NCBI GenBank assembly: GCA_015039315.1
Contig: WIDE01000025.1
Coordinates: 151,309-215,308 of the forward strand
Direction: 5' to 3'
Length of the DNA stretch: 64,000 nt
Source of the DNA: Clavulina sp. PMI_390
Lineage: Eukaryota > Basidiomycota > Agaricomycetes > Cantharellales > Hydnaceae
Below the pieces are notes generated by a model that saw only the letters and a program-made list of their open reading frames with translations, did not search any database and was not told where the DNA came from. The translations under genes were made by a program, and so were the position numbers. Of this stretch, positions 9,734 through 29,813 are shown in pieces. Position 1 is the first letter of the stretch. Every line of letters begins with the position of its first letter.

Positions 9734-12388
9734 TTACAGTAGTATCGTTTCTGGTCTGGATGTCGTCTAGAGTTTTTGGTCGTCTACCCAGGCACGCGGG
9801 CGAACGCCGGGAGATCCAGGGAAGAGGAGCGGAAGACGGAAGAGAGAGAAGAAAAAAGGCACAGAAAAAAGCGAGCGTGGATGGTTTTCTTGCGACCCGA
9901 AGTGCAAGCAGGGACCAAGAGCGAGAGAAGAGGGAGGAGGTGGAGGATGAGTTTGGGGGTGGTGATGGGATGGATTGATCTAGTTCAAAGTAAAAGTGAG
10001 TTGATGATGGATGATGAGAGTGATGGACCAAGCGCCGCGGGATTGATGCGCAGGGCCTGTATTAGCAGCAGCAGCAGGTGAGTGGACAAGAGAGCGAAAG
10101 AGAAAGAGAGAGACTGCAATGAGCGACGAGAAGAGAGAGTGAGACGACGACGACGACGACGATGGCGACGCCCTTGAACTGCTGCTGCGACCACGCGGAA
10201 TGGGAAAATGAGAAGAAGTTCGTTGCGAAGGCAACAACTCATACAAACATCACGTGCGCACTTCCATTTTGGGCCATTATTCGCGTCAAGACATCCAGCG
10301 CTCTCCACGGCGCGCTGATTCATTCTTAGCCTATGTTTTCACGCATGCGCGCCATGGCCAAAGCCAGCTAGACCACCCGCACAGGCCCTCGATGCGCCTT
10401 TCTCTCACTCGTCCATTTATGGCAGGGGCTATAATTACGACACACACAATGGGGTGCTTGCGGCTATATTATTATTACTCATGACGACGCAGCATGGGCC
10501 TTTTTATATATCTTATTTACGTCTGGCCTAGGCTGTCTGCTCCACAGCGGTTAGCGAGGCGGTTGACGTTTTTGTAGTCATGTTTCGGAGCGCTGGATTC
10601 CTTCAAGGGGTGAGTCCGGCTCCGATATCCTATTGACAGCGAAAAGGGAAGAAAAAGGAATACCTAAGGAAAGGAAGCTCCCTCCTCCGTGATCGGCGAT
10701 GCACCAGCGCATTTTCCATACATTCATACACGCCAAGCTATCCCACCTCGTCGGGCCGCCACACACACACGCCCACTCATAGAAAAAAGCAAGCAAGCGC
10801 TCGTCCATCTACCCCCTCCCTCGCTCAGGTACTGCCCGCACACAAATGAATAAATTCAAGAAAAGGAGGGTGGGGCGGTCTAGATTTGTCTGTCCAGTCG
10901 GCGGCGAATCACGCTCCACCGGCATCCCCACCGATCGGCTTCCCCGGCGCCACGCCACGCGAGCAAAGAGATTCACGGCGACACAAACCCTTGTTACAGA
11001 TTTCAAAATCAAATGCGAAAAAACTTCTTCTCCTTCCTGATGATATGAAACTCGACACGTCCCGACCCTGCGGCATAAAAATGACTGTTGTTACCAGCGA
11101 CTGATTATTATTATTTCTTTTCGTCGATCAGGCGCCGAGTTCAGTCATTCAGAGAGCGAGAGAGATACGCGTGGACTCAGATCATCAATTGAATGCATTG
11201 CATTACCAGTCCTCATTGACAAGGAGATCCTCCGGATCATCATCGTCAATGATGTACCATCACAACGCATCAACCTTGGCGCTATTTATATTGGAGAAGA
11301 AAACCATTCGTATTCCAGTTGATCCATGATCATATGTACAACTGGTCGGAATGTACGGGACTATTATAGCCCCAGCCCAGGACTTGCCGGCGATAGCACT
11401 GCCTAAGTGGCTCTATGACCTCAGGGCTTGGATCATACCATCAGCGCGCTTCTTCCTTGTTCAGCACACATATGCCTTTCTCAGTTTAGGTTTGACGTCA
11501 TGGAAGGCTGATGGACAAGTAACGGATGACAGCAGCGGTAAGGATATATATCTTGACATAAAACGTGGATATCTGTGCAACATGTCAATAGCCGAGGAAA
11601 AAAAAAAGAAGGCAATCAGCAATCAAGGCTAATATGTCTGTCACTCAGCGTCAAGTCGCTTTGACAGTTTGGGCATCATGAAAGAAGGGCAAAGAGTACA
11701 CTGTTCCTTCGCTCGGGGAGAGGCCCGGATGGCCGCGCCACGGTCGGAAGGCGTAACTCTGTGAACTGCTGCAACCTACATGGGTTGATGGTCCCACGCC
11801 CCAAGCCTTAGAGCCAAAAAAAAAAAAAGGAAAAAAAAGAGAGAGCCCGACACAGAGGAAGGATGAGCATCCCAGCTTTCACGACTCACATGTCCTTCCC
11901 ATCCTGTGGTTCCTGCGACGATCCATTAGGACAGTGTGTGTATGTGAATGTGTGGCCCTGTGCCTGCATGGCATAGAGGTAGCTTCCAAGAGGTTGGATA
12001 GAGAATGATTTTGTTAGGTGAACGCGGTCAAAATACCCTGGGATTTAGGTGGGAAGTCAGCACTGGGGGTCATTTTGCTTTCCCAGTCGAGGCTCGAGGC
12101 TGACAATTGTGGGAAATTCTTGAGTGTTCGAGTCTCCTAATAATAGCTTGGGTATGAGCACCTCCAGGCGCGCTAGAGCTGGTCTTATGTGGCGATGACG
12201 ATGACTGGAAAGGTCACAGAAGGAAGACTGAGCTTTTCAGCCTGGATGCCTTCGCAGAGAGCCAAGTGGGTAGTCGAAGGAGTCAGGCCAGCAACTTGGA
12301 CCAGTTCATCCTCAGTTGGGTCGATCGTGAGCATACAACAGTAGTCACTCATGAATTCGTGATAAGAAAAGCGATTAGAGGGCCACGT
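9734..12388. other. Long upstream region of the mucin gene (2.65 kb)
   Basis: No gene can be supported in this stretch. Next to the mucin start it is purine-rich on the plus strand, with a GAC trinucleotide tract at about 10140-10165 and GAGAGA runs just before it. Open frames on both strands (for example + 11351-11632) are short, start in unlikely contexts and match no family I recognise. An A-rich run lies at about 11815-11850. An unusually long promoter or an untranslated leader with upstream introns is a possible explanation. Confidence 0.45.
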
Positions 12389-13187
12389 TCAAGTGGGAAG
12401 TACGATTAATATCAGCAAAACGAAAAACATGACAAACACCATGCCAAAGATTATAGGGTATACGCGACGCCGTGACGGCTGGAACGTGCCAGCCTGGAGC
12501 ATCTCTTGAACGACAGAATAGCGAGTGAAACCTGGTGGTATTTTTGTATTAATATTATTGTTGTGGCGGAACATTGGCGGACCGACTCACCAAGGTACAC
12601 CATAGTCATAGCCAGTATCATGAGTGAGCCAGCAACTACCGAGGACCACCGATGGATCATGGCAGCGTGCTTGCCATATTGAATGTAGTGTTCCATGGTG
12701 AGGCTGAAGCATCGAAGGAACGCTGCGATACGTTGGCAAGTCCCGATCGGACTGTCAGAAATACATTGAAGAAATTTTCTTCGCGGAAGAAACATACCTG
12801 CTCCAGCCGAGGCGAGAGTCAGGCTCGTCCGGAAGTAAGAAAGAAAAGTCCTCTCATTCGCCAGGTGGTCTCGAGCTAGCATTTCATTCATTAGGGGCGG
12901 CGACCAGATTGCTCGACGAAATCTCAGTATGACGAGCACTCACCGACGTTCCCCTTGTTTGCGAGGTATCCCGACTTTAGTTCTAGCGACTGCAATGATC
13001 CGGCGGTCTGTGTCGTCGGGGGAGGCCCGGCCGCCATCCGCTGGCTAGATAACGGACGATCTCGTCCGCTAGAAACGTTTGCTGCCCAATGGACGGCTCG
13101 AGAGCTTGACGCGCCGGGGGCAGACTCATCACCGCCCATCCCAGCGCCCAGTAATGGGGTTCTTTCGTTTGCGTCTGACACAGACAT
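12389..13187 (-). CDS. DUF202 small membrane protein
   Basis: Four exons (13187-12944, 12875-12798, 12722-12591, 12531-12389) join in frame to 198 aa. The ATG at 13187 starts MSVSDANERTPLLG, which carries an acidic dileucine-like ERTPLL element of the kind that sends proteins to vacuole or endosome. After a disordered Ser/Pro stretch comes the DUF202 signature RDHLANERTFLSYFRTSLTL (PF02656). Three hydrophobic segments follow: LTLASAGAG, SVVAGSLMILAMTMVYL and IIFGMVFVMFFVLLILIVLP. Members of this family are three-helix membrane proteins of unknown biochemical role. In fungi a related fold forms the Vtc1 part of the vacuolar transporter chaperone. I place it in the vacuolar membrane by inference. 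An open frame extends upstream of the ATG but has no earlier ATG. Confidence 0.85.
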
Positions 13188-20644
<7,457 letters not shown>

Positions 20645-22697
20645 CTTGGATAGCCTTTAGAACTAACAAACGCGCGGGTTTCTTGCAGGTGCTGTGCTCA
20701 ACAACCCAAGACCCGGCTCGTCTGTAATAACGCGGAAACAAAGTCCAAGACGCGCGAAGAACGCGTCAAGTTGACCAGAAAGTTCTCGAAAGCCTTTCCA
20801 ACCTGTTGAGGTTGATCCAGACGAGAGCAACCGAAAGTGACGCGGCTGGCGTGTTTTGTGCGCGGTTGCGCTGATTGTGAGCCAAAGTGGGTTGAAGACG
20901 CCCACAGACACGCTAGAACTCGTAAGAAACCCTAGCTACGTCGTCTAATAGGTGAACCGAGTAGGTGTTGGCACAGAACCACGACGAGGGCACAGAGGCC
21001 TGTTGTGAAGAAAGTTAAGCGCCTATCGGCAAGTTCCGTCGCTTCCTATCCTGTCCCGACTGCCGACATTCTGGCCCTGAGCGCCACCCGCAAAACTTTC
21101 TTCCAAGCTATTGATATGATAAAATGTCATAATCATGATCTCGCGGGTACATTTTCCGACAGGTCTTCCGTGATAAAGAGCTTTCCCGACCGACCCTAAA
21201 TTGTCGCTCATGTACATGCCGTGCAACGATAAATTCAGGCCCCGGACGGTTCAGCGTAGCATACATAGATCTGGACGGGTAACCCCACATTAGTTTATGA
21301 TCACGTAAAGCGCGATCAGGGGGCGGGGGCTTGGCCGGCCAAATTGTGCAGAATCATCCAAGCAATCGTCTTGCCTTGGGGATTTTGAGACCTGAATCTT
21401 TTGCGACAGTAACGAAGGCAGGGCATGCCATCCACTGAATATTATTGCTGTCTTCAAGAGCTGTCTCGTGTCGAGAAGGCGGGGATAATTCTTGATGCTC
21501 GAAATTTCGAATCATGCTGGTGAAGAAATGATCTTGGACGCCACAACTTCGGTAAACCCTCTTTGAGCAATCAGTCACCGCAAGACCATTTGATACGCTG
21601 TTTGCTTTAGGAAATCCACTCAGCTCTCCTTTGATATGAGCCTCCACAATTTGATCGATCCCTCAGGAAAGATATTATCGCATACACTTGATATCTCGCT
21701 AATGCGCAGTTCACTGCATCTTCGTGTTCGTAATGTTATATTTTAGGCCATTGATCTGATATCCAGCATCCAGACGAGACCAACTAAAAGCAAAAATAAA
21801 CCTTGTGAATATCTTGAGCCGGGTGCACACCATTGGATAGTTAGAAAAGATTTAATACCTCGGTAGGAGTGCTGCTGGGTGGCGTTTGTCCTCCCCTTGC
21901 CCTGACCACGCTGGCAAGATGGGCTTTCACGTAAGTCGCAAAGATTTCACTGACCGGTAGAAGCATTTCCCCCGCATGCTAATCCGCTCGACTGCGGAGC
22001 AGTTCAGGTGGCGCGGACTTCGGAATTGCTGTTCAACCGTCCATGAGGCCGTGGTGGGTTTCGCCTATTGGTCAGACTTGTTTGCAACTAAAGCTAGCGG
22101 GTCCCACAATTATCAAGACCGCATTATCCTCGATCACTCTTCTATGCTGAAGGTTGTACTGTGTATTGACAGAGAAGGCTACCCTCAGGCAAACCGGTCA
22201 TTGCTTCCTCGCCGTCATTTGATCCCAGGGACGTAAAGTGGCAAGCCAGCAAAGATATCAATTTGGTATCAACCTGGCCGGTAATACATGTCAAATGTCG
22301 ATCGCAGCCAGTGAGTTTCCACTCTAGAGATCGCAGTAACATGGTAAATGAAGAAGATGAAGAAGACAGGCGCTCGCTCCGCGAGCCCGCCAGCCTTTCT
22401 TCTGGTATCAAAAAAGTGACCGGGGCCTGTAGCCAGCGCGCTCTAGGCCGTCCATTTCTGGCGATATTCTCAGCTTGGGGCCGAATAATATCACAGACTG
22501 GCCGGATACTTTGAGCTGCGCTCAGCGCTAGCTTGGGCCCGCTAATTAAGAAGGCAAAGTAGCATAGCATTGGAGTGTCCGAGTGCATATATCATGCTGA
22601 TCCATAATCATAAATAAATACCAGCCATGCATGAATTAACGTAATCTCCCAAAATCGTCCTAATGTAACATGAGAGTTTAGTAATGATGATCTCTTA
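20645..22697. other. Intergenic region upstream of RPB1 (2.05 kb)
   Basis: No supported gene. It must contain the RPB1 promoter at its left side. Open frames at 21354-21647 (-) and 21976-22236 (+) lack good starts, splice partners or recognisable motifs. It may contain decayed sequence, but I cannot identify a source. Confidence 0.45.
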
Positions 22698-24076
22698 CTA
22701 AGAAATCGAGATAAACATTGTGCTCACCGAAACAAAGGCGTCTCTTGCTTTCCGTGATAGCGAAGACATTGTGAGTGTTCGTATACCTAGTGCATTTAGC
22801 ACTGGGTCTCTTTCGCTGCACTCTTCCTCGATAGCCTGCATGGATTGCCGCATGAACCGCAGCCAGGTGGTAGCATCTTGCTGCGCTTCGTCATCGCTGC
22901 CCATCCCATCTCGCAGAGCATCGAGAACTTTTTCCACCGCCGGGTCGAAGCATTCTGTCCGGAACTCGGCAAGACTGAAGAACTCATCGTCATCCATGAT
23001 GTCAGAGAATTCCCTGAGCGTATTTGCCATAGCGAAACGTGCGGGCATGAAGAACGCGCGGTTGGGTGGAGAGGGTGTGGGAGTGGTGAGGCAAGGCACG
23101 AGGTGAAGGGGCTCTGGTTCCGCCAACTCCTCTGTAGAACTCTCGGGGGAAGGCTTCTCGTCCCAGAGATCCATTTTACCCTCCAGGTAATCCCAACCAA
23201 ATAGGCTAGTTAAAAATGGTGATAATATTAGCTTCAGGTTGGGTGTAAAGGTCTAGATGACGTACGATGCTGTCTCGTCTTCATCGAAGGAGTCTCCTAG
23301 AATAGAGAAGTCATTCTACAGAAACACAATGACGATTGTTGAGGTCAGTCTCATGCACATCACGGCACAGATGGTCATGGGCGCGAACTTACCTGATTGA
23401 CGGCTTGCCATGCAAGTCGAGCTGTGGAGGCGCGTTCGGCGGCATCATACTGGCTCATCGACAGTACGGTATCATTAAGGAATCGGCAGAATATCCCAAC
23501 CTCACGGGCCATTGCTGGTGACAATGAGCCATCACGTTGCTGGTTACGGAGGTGGATGATGGTTGGGGTTGCCCACTGATTGCGGAAGACTTGTTCTTGG
23601 TCAAAATCTTCAGTCTCAAGGTCTTGCTTGGAGGGAGTTGTTGAGTCACATAGGACAGCAATCAGGAGAGAGAGGGTGTGGGACATGCGGATCTGGACCG
23701 CAGTATTGGCTTGTTCGATGTGGTAGAAGGGGATTGGTGCTGGTGCTGGGGGTTGGGTGGAGAACACAGATAGTGCCCTGCGATGATTGGAACATGAGGT
23801 TCGACGTCTCAATGAGTTCGAACACACAACCACCGCATACCTTCGGCATGCACCCCAGGCAGACTGGAAGAGTTTGCCTGGAGACCGTACTAGTGCTGGC
23901 CGGCTGGGAAAACATCCAGAAACTGCGACCCCTCGATCGAGGTCTGACTCGCGCCACCCAGAGACGGAGTTAGTAGTGTGGATCATTGGTGGCTTGAAAG
24001 CTTCAAGCGAGACCCTTGGGCTCAAATCCTCGTATCGCGGCAGAGCATCGTCGAACTCGGCGGGAGAAAACTTCAT
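22698..24076 (-). CDS. Uncharacterised protein
   Basis: I do not recognise a family. ATG at 24076 opens MKFSPAEFDDALPRYEDLSP. An intron from about 23860 to 23796 joins to RALSVFSTQPPAPAPIPFYH, followed by a likely helical region (IEQANTAVQIRMSHTLSLL, MAREVGIFCRFLNDTVLSM, RLAWQAVNQ). A small exon near 23320-23255 reads NDFSILGDSFDEDETAS. The last exon has an acidic patch (FSDIMDDDEFFSLAEF) and ends in a helical stretch (WLRFMRQSMQAIEEECSERD, SSLSRKARDAFVS). A donor-like GTGAGC follows FVS, but using it or reading through gives a stop within a few codons either way. No signal peptide or membrane helix is seen. It is probably a soluble, lineage-restricted protein. Internal junctions are less certain than the start. 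Confidence 0.6.
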
Positions 24077-25100
24077 GGTGGGGATGGTGGTGGTGGTAGG
24101 AAGGCTCAGATTCGCGCAGGCTGAAGAGGAATGCTCGAAATCCACCCAAGTACGTATATATTTTTGACGTGTCATTGTACGGGGCCTGAAAAGCCGCAAT
24201 GAGGTAAGTGTTCAAATGAGGGGTCTGTGAGGCTAAGTCGGCGAACCAGAACGTCGGGTGATCGTTGGCATGTACTCGCTTTATTCACGATCAAGATCTG
24301 CTTATCGGGAGATGGAGAAAGAGGGTGGAGGGTTGTTCCTGCGCAGCTGTGGGGATATGGTCCTTACGCCAACTGGTCAAGCAACACCACCATCACCACC
24401 ACCACATAGCACATAACGTGAGAGGCTGTTCAGGAGTGTTGCTACGTGCGGGAGCTTCGCATTCGATACACCGCCCAATTCCTGTGCCTTGCGCGCGGGC
24501 GTCGCACATGGCCGCGAGCAACAAGCTGTGATCTAGAAGAGGCACGTGACCCAAGGTTCTCACGAGGACAAACCTATCGCTCCCTCGGTGGTTCGGCCAA
24601 TATTCTTTCATCAATGTCAAAAGATCTTCTTCGAGCGGATATGCGCATATTTACTTCTGGAGCTTCGTTCTTCTATCATGTCAGACCACCCTGGTGGTTG
24701 TGACCTGACTCCTGTACAGAATCCTTTGGCCTTTATAGCAATCGGACTTCACTTGTCCATGCTTTACCAATTTTCCATGAATGGCATACCTATTTTTCCG
24801 TCCTTGTGCATGGGATTTCTGTGATGGCTTGATCCCCCCCTCTCACACTAGATTGGATATTGCACTCCCTATTTGCCATTGTGTCCCACACGGGCTTCTT
24901 ATTTTACTAATCGTCGCCCATAAGCGTCGTCTGCGATCCAAGTAACATAACATGTATAGTATACCCATGGGCTTCTGCACCCTGTTCAATATTCTTGAGC
25001 TAGATAATGAAAACCACGCTTGAGCTTCGCGGTCATCACATAGCCAAATATCAACCCCAACCAACATCTTTTCCATTCCACTCGATCGCGTCCGATTACG
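24077..25100. other. Divergent intergenic region
   Basis: Separates the uncharacterised minus-strand gene from the phosphoglycerate mutase gene and should hold both promoters. A CAC/CACCAT-rich tract lies at about 24385-24410. No supported gene. Confidence 0.5.
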
Positions 25101-27827
25101 ATGGTTCAAGTCAAGAACAAAGTCTGCCTCATGTTAGTTATATCTAGCCCTCCTATATACATCGCAAGTAGCTTATTCCTCGGCTTCTCCGTCTCAAAAT
25201 CTTGCCATACAATCGGCGACGTCACATTTTCTTCCTCGTCATCGGCCTCCCCGACCGATGCGCCCAATTCTATAATAAAAGTGTCCACGATGGGTGGGGA
25301 CACTCTGAGAACGAAAAGGGCAATGCCGTACACGCTGGCACGACAACTAATATGGATACCCTTGGCAAAGAGGGACACATGCGCTATATCGCAGCGCACG
25401 GGCTCAGCGTCGGGTTGAACGATGGTCTTATGGGCAACTCGGAAGTAGGGTATGGGTCTTTCCCAACATGGTTATATTTATATAGTCTCGCTGATTATTG
25501 TGAGGATTTGTCGATTCGCGCGCAATGCACGTTCACTGCTATTGGGTGTCCTTGTGAATCTCTCACCTGGTGGATTCCATAACGTCATAATTCGCACAAA
25601 ACTACTGCGTGTGATTTTCCAGGCATCTTAACATCGGTGCTGGTCGCATCGTCTGGCAGGATATCGTCCGCATCGATGAATCCATCCGCAAGAAGACGTT
25701 TGCCAAGCAAGAGGCAATCCAAAAGTCCTTCGAGCACGCCAAAGCCGGAAATGGCAGACTTCACTTTTTGGGGTTGGTAAGTCCTGCTTTCTTTGAATAT
25801 CTGTTGTTGGCCTGCTTTTTTTAGTGACTTTCCAACTCTGCGATTCCCCCGCGCTTCTCTCGCCCACGCCCTCTGCCCTCGAAACCAACTAATTGCACCC
25901 CATCTCACCGTGTACCACTGGATTCCCTCTGAAATCCCACCGAATCCGCCTCTATTTGCGTCATGGGATGCCTGCTATCACACACTACACTACCCCAGAT
26001 CTCAGATGGCGGCGTGCATTCTCACATCAATCACCTGTTCGCCCTCCTCGAAGGCGCCAAAGCCGCACAGGTCCCCGAGGTCTACGTTCACTTCTTTGGC
26101 GATGGTCGTGACACTGCTCCTCGCAGCGCTGTCGGTTACTTGAAACAGCTCAATGAATTCATCGACAAGGAGAGTGAGTAGCGAGCGATCTCTGTGCCTT
26201 ACTCCAAACCCTCACGCCGAAATTCTCCACTGCTGGCAATGATGTGCTACGGTGTGGCATCTAGAATACGGCAAGCTCGCTACTATCGTTGGGCGGTATT
26301 ACGCCATGGACCGTGACAAGCGCTGGGAGCGCGTCAAGATTGCTGTTGACGGCCTCACGGGAGCTTCGTCCCCTGAAACAGTGGGCGTTGCGTCAGCGCA
26401 GGATGCAGTGGCAAAGGTTGAGGAGAACTACACTAAGGACGTTACGGACGAGTTCCTGAAGCCAATCGTCGTTGATGGCGAAGGGCGAATCAAGGGTAAG
26501 TTTCCAAGCATCACAGGTCTCGTGCCCGAAAGGCTAGTTATTCTAACCGTCATCGTTTTATGTTTTCCATCCGATGATACTCATGGAAATATGAAAAATA
26601 GACGAGGATACCCTTTTCTTCTTCAACTATCGCTCCGATCGCATGCGCGAGATCGTCTCTGTTTTCGGCCTCCCAGACAAGCCAATGGAGGTCACTGTTC
26701 CGTCAAAGCTGGTGCGTGGCTTGCCTCTTTGCACGTTCATCCCAGTTTCTAATGAATTTTATTGTCTTCTGTTCGTGATGCACTTTTCACGTCATTACTG
26801 GGGAACATAGCACATTACTACTATGTCGAGGTATAACGCCGAGTACCCCTTCGCTATCGCGTTCCCCCCGCAAGCAATGACGAACGTCCTGGCCGAATGG
26901 CTTGGTGCGAATGATGTTACACAGTGCCATGTTGCAGGTATGTGCTCTAAGCTTTCCATCGAGCCCTCTACGTCTAACGAAAGAGAAAAAATGACTAGAA
27001 ACTGAGAAGTACGCGCATGTGACGTTCTTCTTTAATGGTGGTGTGGAGAAGCAGTACCCAAAGGAGGAGCGAGTCATGATTCCATCACCCAAGGTATGCC
27101 CTGCCCTCGGCTCGAGGTTCGAAATTCATTGTGGCAGCGAATTGACTCTGCTCGTCTGTGATGCCGATGTGAATTCATTGCCAGGTCCCTACGTACGATA
27201 AACAACCCGAAATGAGCGCACAAGGCGTGGCCGACAAGGTCGCGGAGATATTGCGCGAAGGGAAATTTGATTTCGTGATGTGCAACTTTGCGCCACCGGA
27301 TATGGTTCGTGCGATGGGTTCTTATCGTTTACGTCTTGCTTTCAGAGCCTCATTGCCATCGATGATCCGCATGACAGGTGGGCCATACTGGTGTATATGA
27401 TGCCGCAGTCAAAGCTATCACCGCAACAGATGCAGCTGTCGGTACCATCGCCGCAGCAGCCTCTGAGGCGGGGTACGTTCTCCTCATTACGGCGGACCAC
27501 GGTAATGCGGAGCAGATGCTCAATCCTGACACCGGTGCACCGCATACGGCACATACCACGAACCCCGTCCCGTTCATTGTCAAGCCTCCAAAGGGTGGCG
27601 AAACATACAGGTTCATGAGTGATGAGGAGGCCGGCAAGGGCGAGAAGAAGGGTGAGACGGATGAGGGTGCGCTATGTGACGTCGCACCTACGATTCTAGA
27701 CATTATGGTGCGTATTTTCTCTCCTTTATTTTATCTCTTCCCAAATCTTGCTGATGCCGAACCAATCATCCAGGGTCTCCCTGAGCCTCAGGAGATGACT
27801 GGGCGCTCGCTGCTAGCTCACGAGTAG
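25101..27827 (+). CDS. gpmI: 2,3-bisphosphoglycerate-independent phosphoglycerate mutase
   Basis: Cytosolic glycolytic enzyme that interconverts 3- and 2-phosphoglycerate using two metal ions (Mn in most members) and a phosphoserine intermediate. The ATG at 25101 starts [11 protein letters not shown]; a long first intron then joins to [16 protein letters not shown]. The catalytic serine motif GNSEVGHLNIGAG is split by an intron after GNSEVG (25452). Further family blocks follow in order: [88 protein letters not shown], then the metal sites [16 protein letters not shown] and [13 protein letters not shown]. It ends [17 protein letters not shown]. Length fits the usual 510-530 residues and no key residue is missing. 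Filamentous fungi commonly use this form, whereas budding yeast uses the unrelated cofactor-dependent Gpm1. Confidence 0.96.
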
Positions 27828-28606
27828 AGGCTCTGTTTCTATCCGAGGCTGCTGAAAGAAAGAGGATGTTTATACCGCAATAAACTGCAAGCAATTAGTG
27901 TAGAAGTTCCCCCATATGTAGATTGTTTTTGCTTGGAACACACTCGCCCAACTTGATTCGAAATCAATGCAAACGAACACTGGCCTAGAAGGCACGAGGA
28001 GGTGGTACGGCCAAAATAGTGCTTCGATGTCAACAGTATGCTGCTAATGTTGAGACGAGCTGGTCGTTCATCTCGTTGGCTCTCTCCGTATCTTGGATCC
28101 TCAAAACATTCTTCTCAACTCTGGGATCCATCCTCAGTGGTGGCATGCCCTTTTGGTAGTGAACATAGGTTTTGGACATTGTCGTCATCCCCGTCAGGAC
28201 TCTGGTATGGTTTTTGCACTAATGAACCAACGTTAGCACGCGTAAGAGAAACCGAATAAATCTGGCGTCGGCTTTATCACTAACTGGACGAGTCTCCTCT
28301 GCCATCACGCTGCACTCCTTCCTTACCAATCAGTATGAGACACTTTGCTGAATGGATTTCCTCCACATCACCGATTCCCGAGATCCGCACACCAACATGA
28401 CAGTACAGTGCTCTCTTAGTAGTCTCTACTGAATATGGCCGCCCTCCAATGGCCGTCGAAGCGCTTGTTGCTGACATTATCTCAGTCGGACTCGGAGCTT
28501 TCTTACTGTTCGCGCCGGATGCTAGTGTAATGAGATGCATGACACCGATATAAAACTCATGAGTCCCAGATCTAGTTTCCTTATCTATCTGCAACAATTA
28601 CAACGC
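27828..28606. other. Intergenic region with a possible small minus-strand gene
   Basis: Lies between two plus-strand genes. On the minus strand, a reading frame ending at a stop at 28030-28032 stays open back to about 28242 and reads MDPRVEKNVLRIQDTERANE and QLVSTLAAYC. An ATG-led frame at 28540-28329 ends in a good donor (GTAAGG). The two can be joined in phase through an AG near 28203, giving a protein of roughly 115 aa. I do not recognise it, the acceptor is weak, and I rate it as unproven. Confidence 0.3.
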
Positions 28607-29813
28607 ATGACTGGTCCCGTTGTTGCTCACGTTGGTGAATACCTTATCCGCTCTTATTCACCCATCGTCGCCGCTTGACTTTTGCATTCCTTTGGACTCC
28701 GTATAGCTCCTAATGGGATGGTTGGGAAGGCCTTCGTGCCCATCTTCATTGAGGCCGTTGTCGAAGGCGAGATTGCGAAGCTCAAACTAATCACTTCCAA
28801 GGAGACGGAGATATTGAAAGAAGCTGTTGCCTCTGCACCGAGCGATAAGGTCGAGCTCATCGTTGTCGATTACAAGAACAAGTCGGCGCTTTTGGCGGCT
28901 CTTCAACTTACGGATGTTGTTGTGAGCACCATGGGTGGGCAAGGTGCCTCAGTTGGATCGGAGCAAGCATTGATCAAAGCTGGTACGCCTTCGACTTTTG
29001 GCCCCTCGAAACACTACAGTTATACTGACATCAATGGACGCACAGCTTCGGAAGCTCAAGTCAAAGTCTACTTCAATAGTGATTTTGGATCTGACTATGA
29101 CGAGGGGACATGGGGAGCCGCCAGCTGGGAAGCTAAGAAAGCTCATGCTGCTACAGCTCGTGCTTTTGGCCTCAAAACTGTGTCTATTTCAAATGGTGTG
29201 CTCATGCCATTCCTACGCATTCCAGTCCTCGGTGAGTATTTCAATCTCTGCATGTAATGACATCGTGACTACGAGGCCTTTTGATGGAACCCTTGCTTAA
29301 CTTCGCGATCATAGGGGTGAACGGCTCTGAGTGGGAAATTATTGAAGACGGGAACTACTCGTTCGCGCTCACGCATCTGCCCGATGTTGCAAGATACACA
29401 CTCCGTGCCATTATACTTGCATACGAAGACCCTAGTTGTATACCTGACCGGGTGCGAGTATACAGTGATGCAAAGTACGTTTCACGCGTGAATCGCTGTC
29501 CCTTCGCTTTCTCTTTGGCTGAATCCTGTTCTTTCTTTGCAATAGAACCATGAATGAATACGCTTCTATCGTAGAACGCCTCACGAACACACCTGTTACG
29601 AGGAAATATGTACCGCGCGCGCAACTCATCGTTGAGTGGGAGCGTTCCATCGGTAAAAACGAGCGGCCACCTCTATTCCTGCGCATCGTGGCGGGCACAA
29701 GCGCCACCAATTTTTTAGGAAGAGAGCACAATGAGCTCCTGAATCCTGGTCAGAAATATTTCAAACCAGTTAGCTTTGAAGACTTTGTCAAGTCGGTACG
29801 TGCCTCAAAATAG
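28607..29813 (+). CDS. NmrA-like NAD(P)-binding protein (isoflavone reductase-like)
   Basis: Rossmann-fold protein of the NmrA/PCBER group, which contains reductases and redox-sensing regulators. The first exon is short (28607-28634, MTGPVVAHV); it joins at 28707 to APNGMVGKAFVPIFIEAV, the place where the dinucleotide-binding Gly loop sits. The loop is a loose version of GxxGxxG. Later features are LTDVVVSTMGGQG, the end of a typical NmrA beta strand and turn, FGPSKHYSYT, AKKAHAATARAFGLKTVSISNG (the place of the active-site Lys region in this group), and NYSFALTHLPDVARYTLRAI. The C-terminal lobe reads VERLTNTPVTRKYVPRAQL and ends VSFEDFVKSVRASK. Substrate is unknown. Four exons are needed; phases agree. 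It could be an oxidoreductase or a nitrogen-metabolite-repression-type regulator, and the sequence does not decide. Confidence 0.8.

Noticed and set aside
11351..11632. 93-residue plus-strand open frame
   Set aside because: No homology I can recognise, no supporting splice partners, and a Lys-run end typical of chance reading through an A-rich tract.
12100..12160. Sequence like a tRNA T-arm (GTTCGAGTC)
   Set aside because: The upstream bases do not form acceptor, D or anticodon stems, so it is not a tRNA gene.
21354..21647. 97-residue minus-strand open frame upstream of RPB1
   Set aside because: It has no ATG at its start (GTG) and no recognisable motif; it could be decayed sequence but cannot be supported.
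28600..29813. Reading the NmrA-like protein as a classic short-chain dehydrogenase
   Set aside because: There is no TGxxxGIG loop or YxxxK motif; the strand order and C-terminal lobe fit NmrA-like proteins better.
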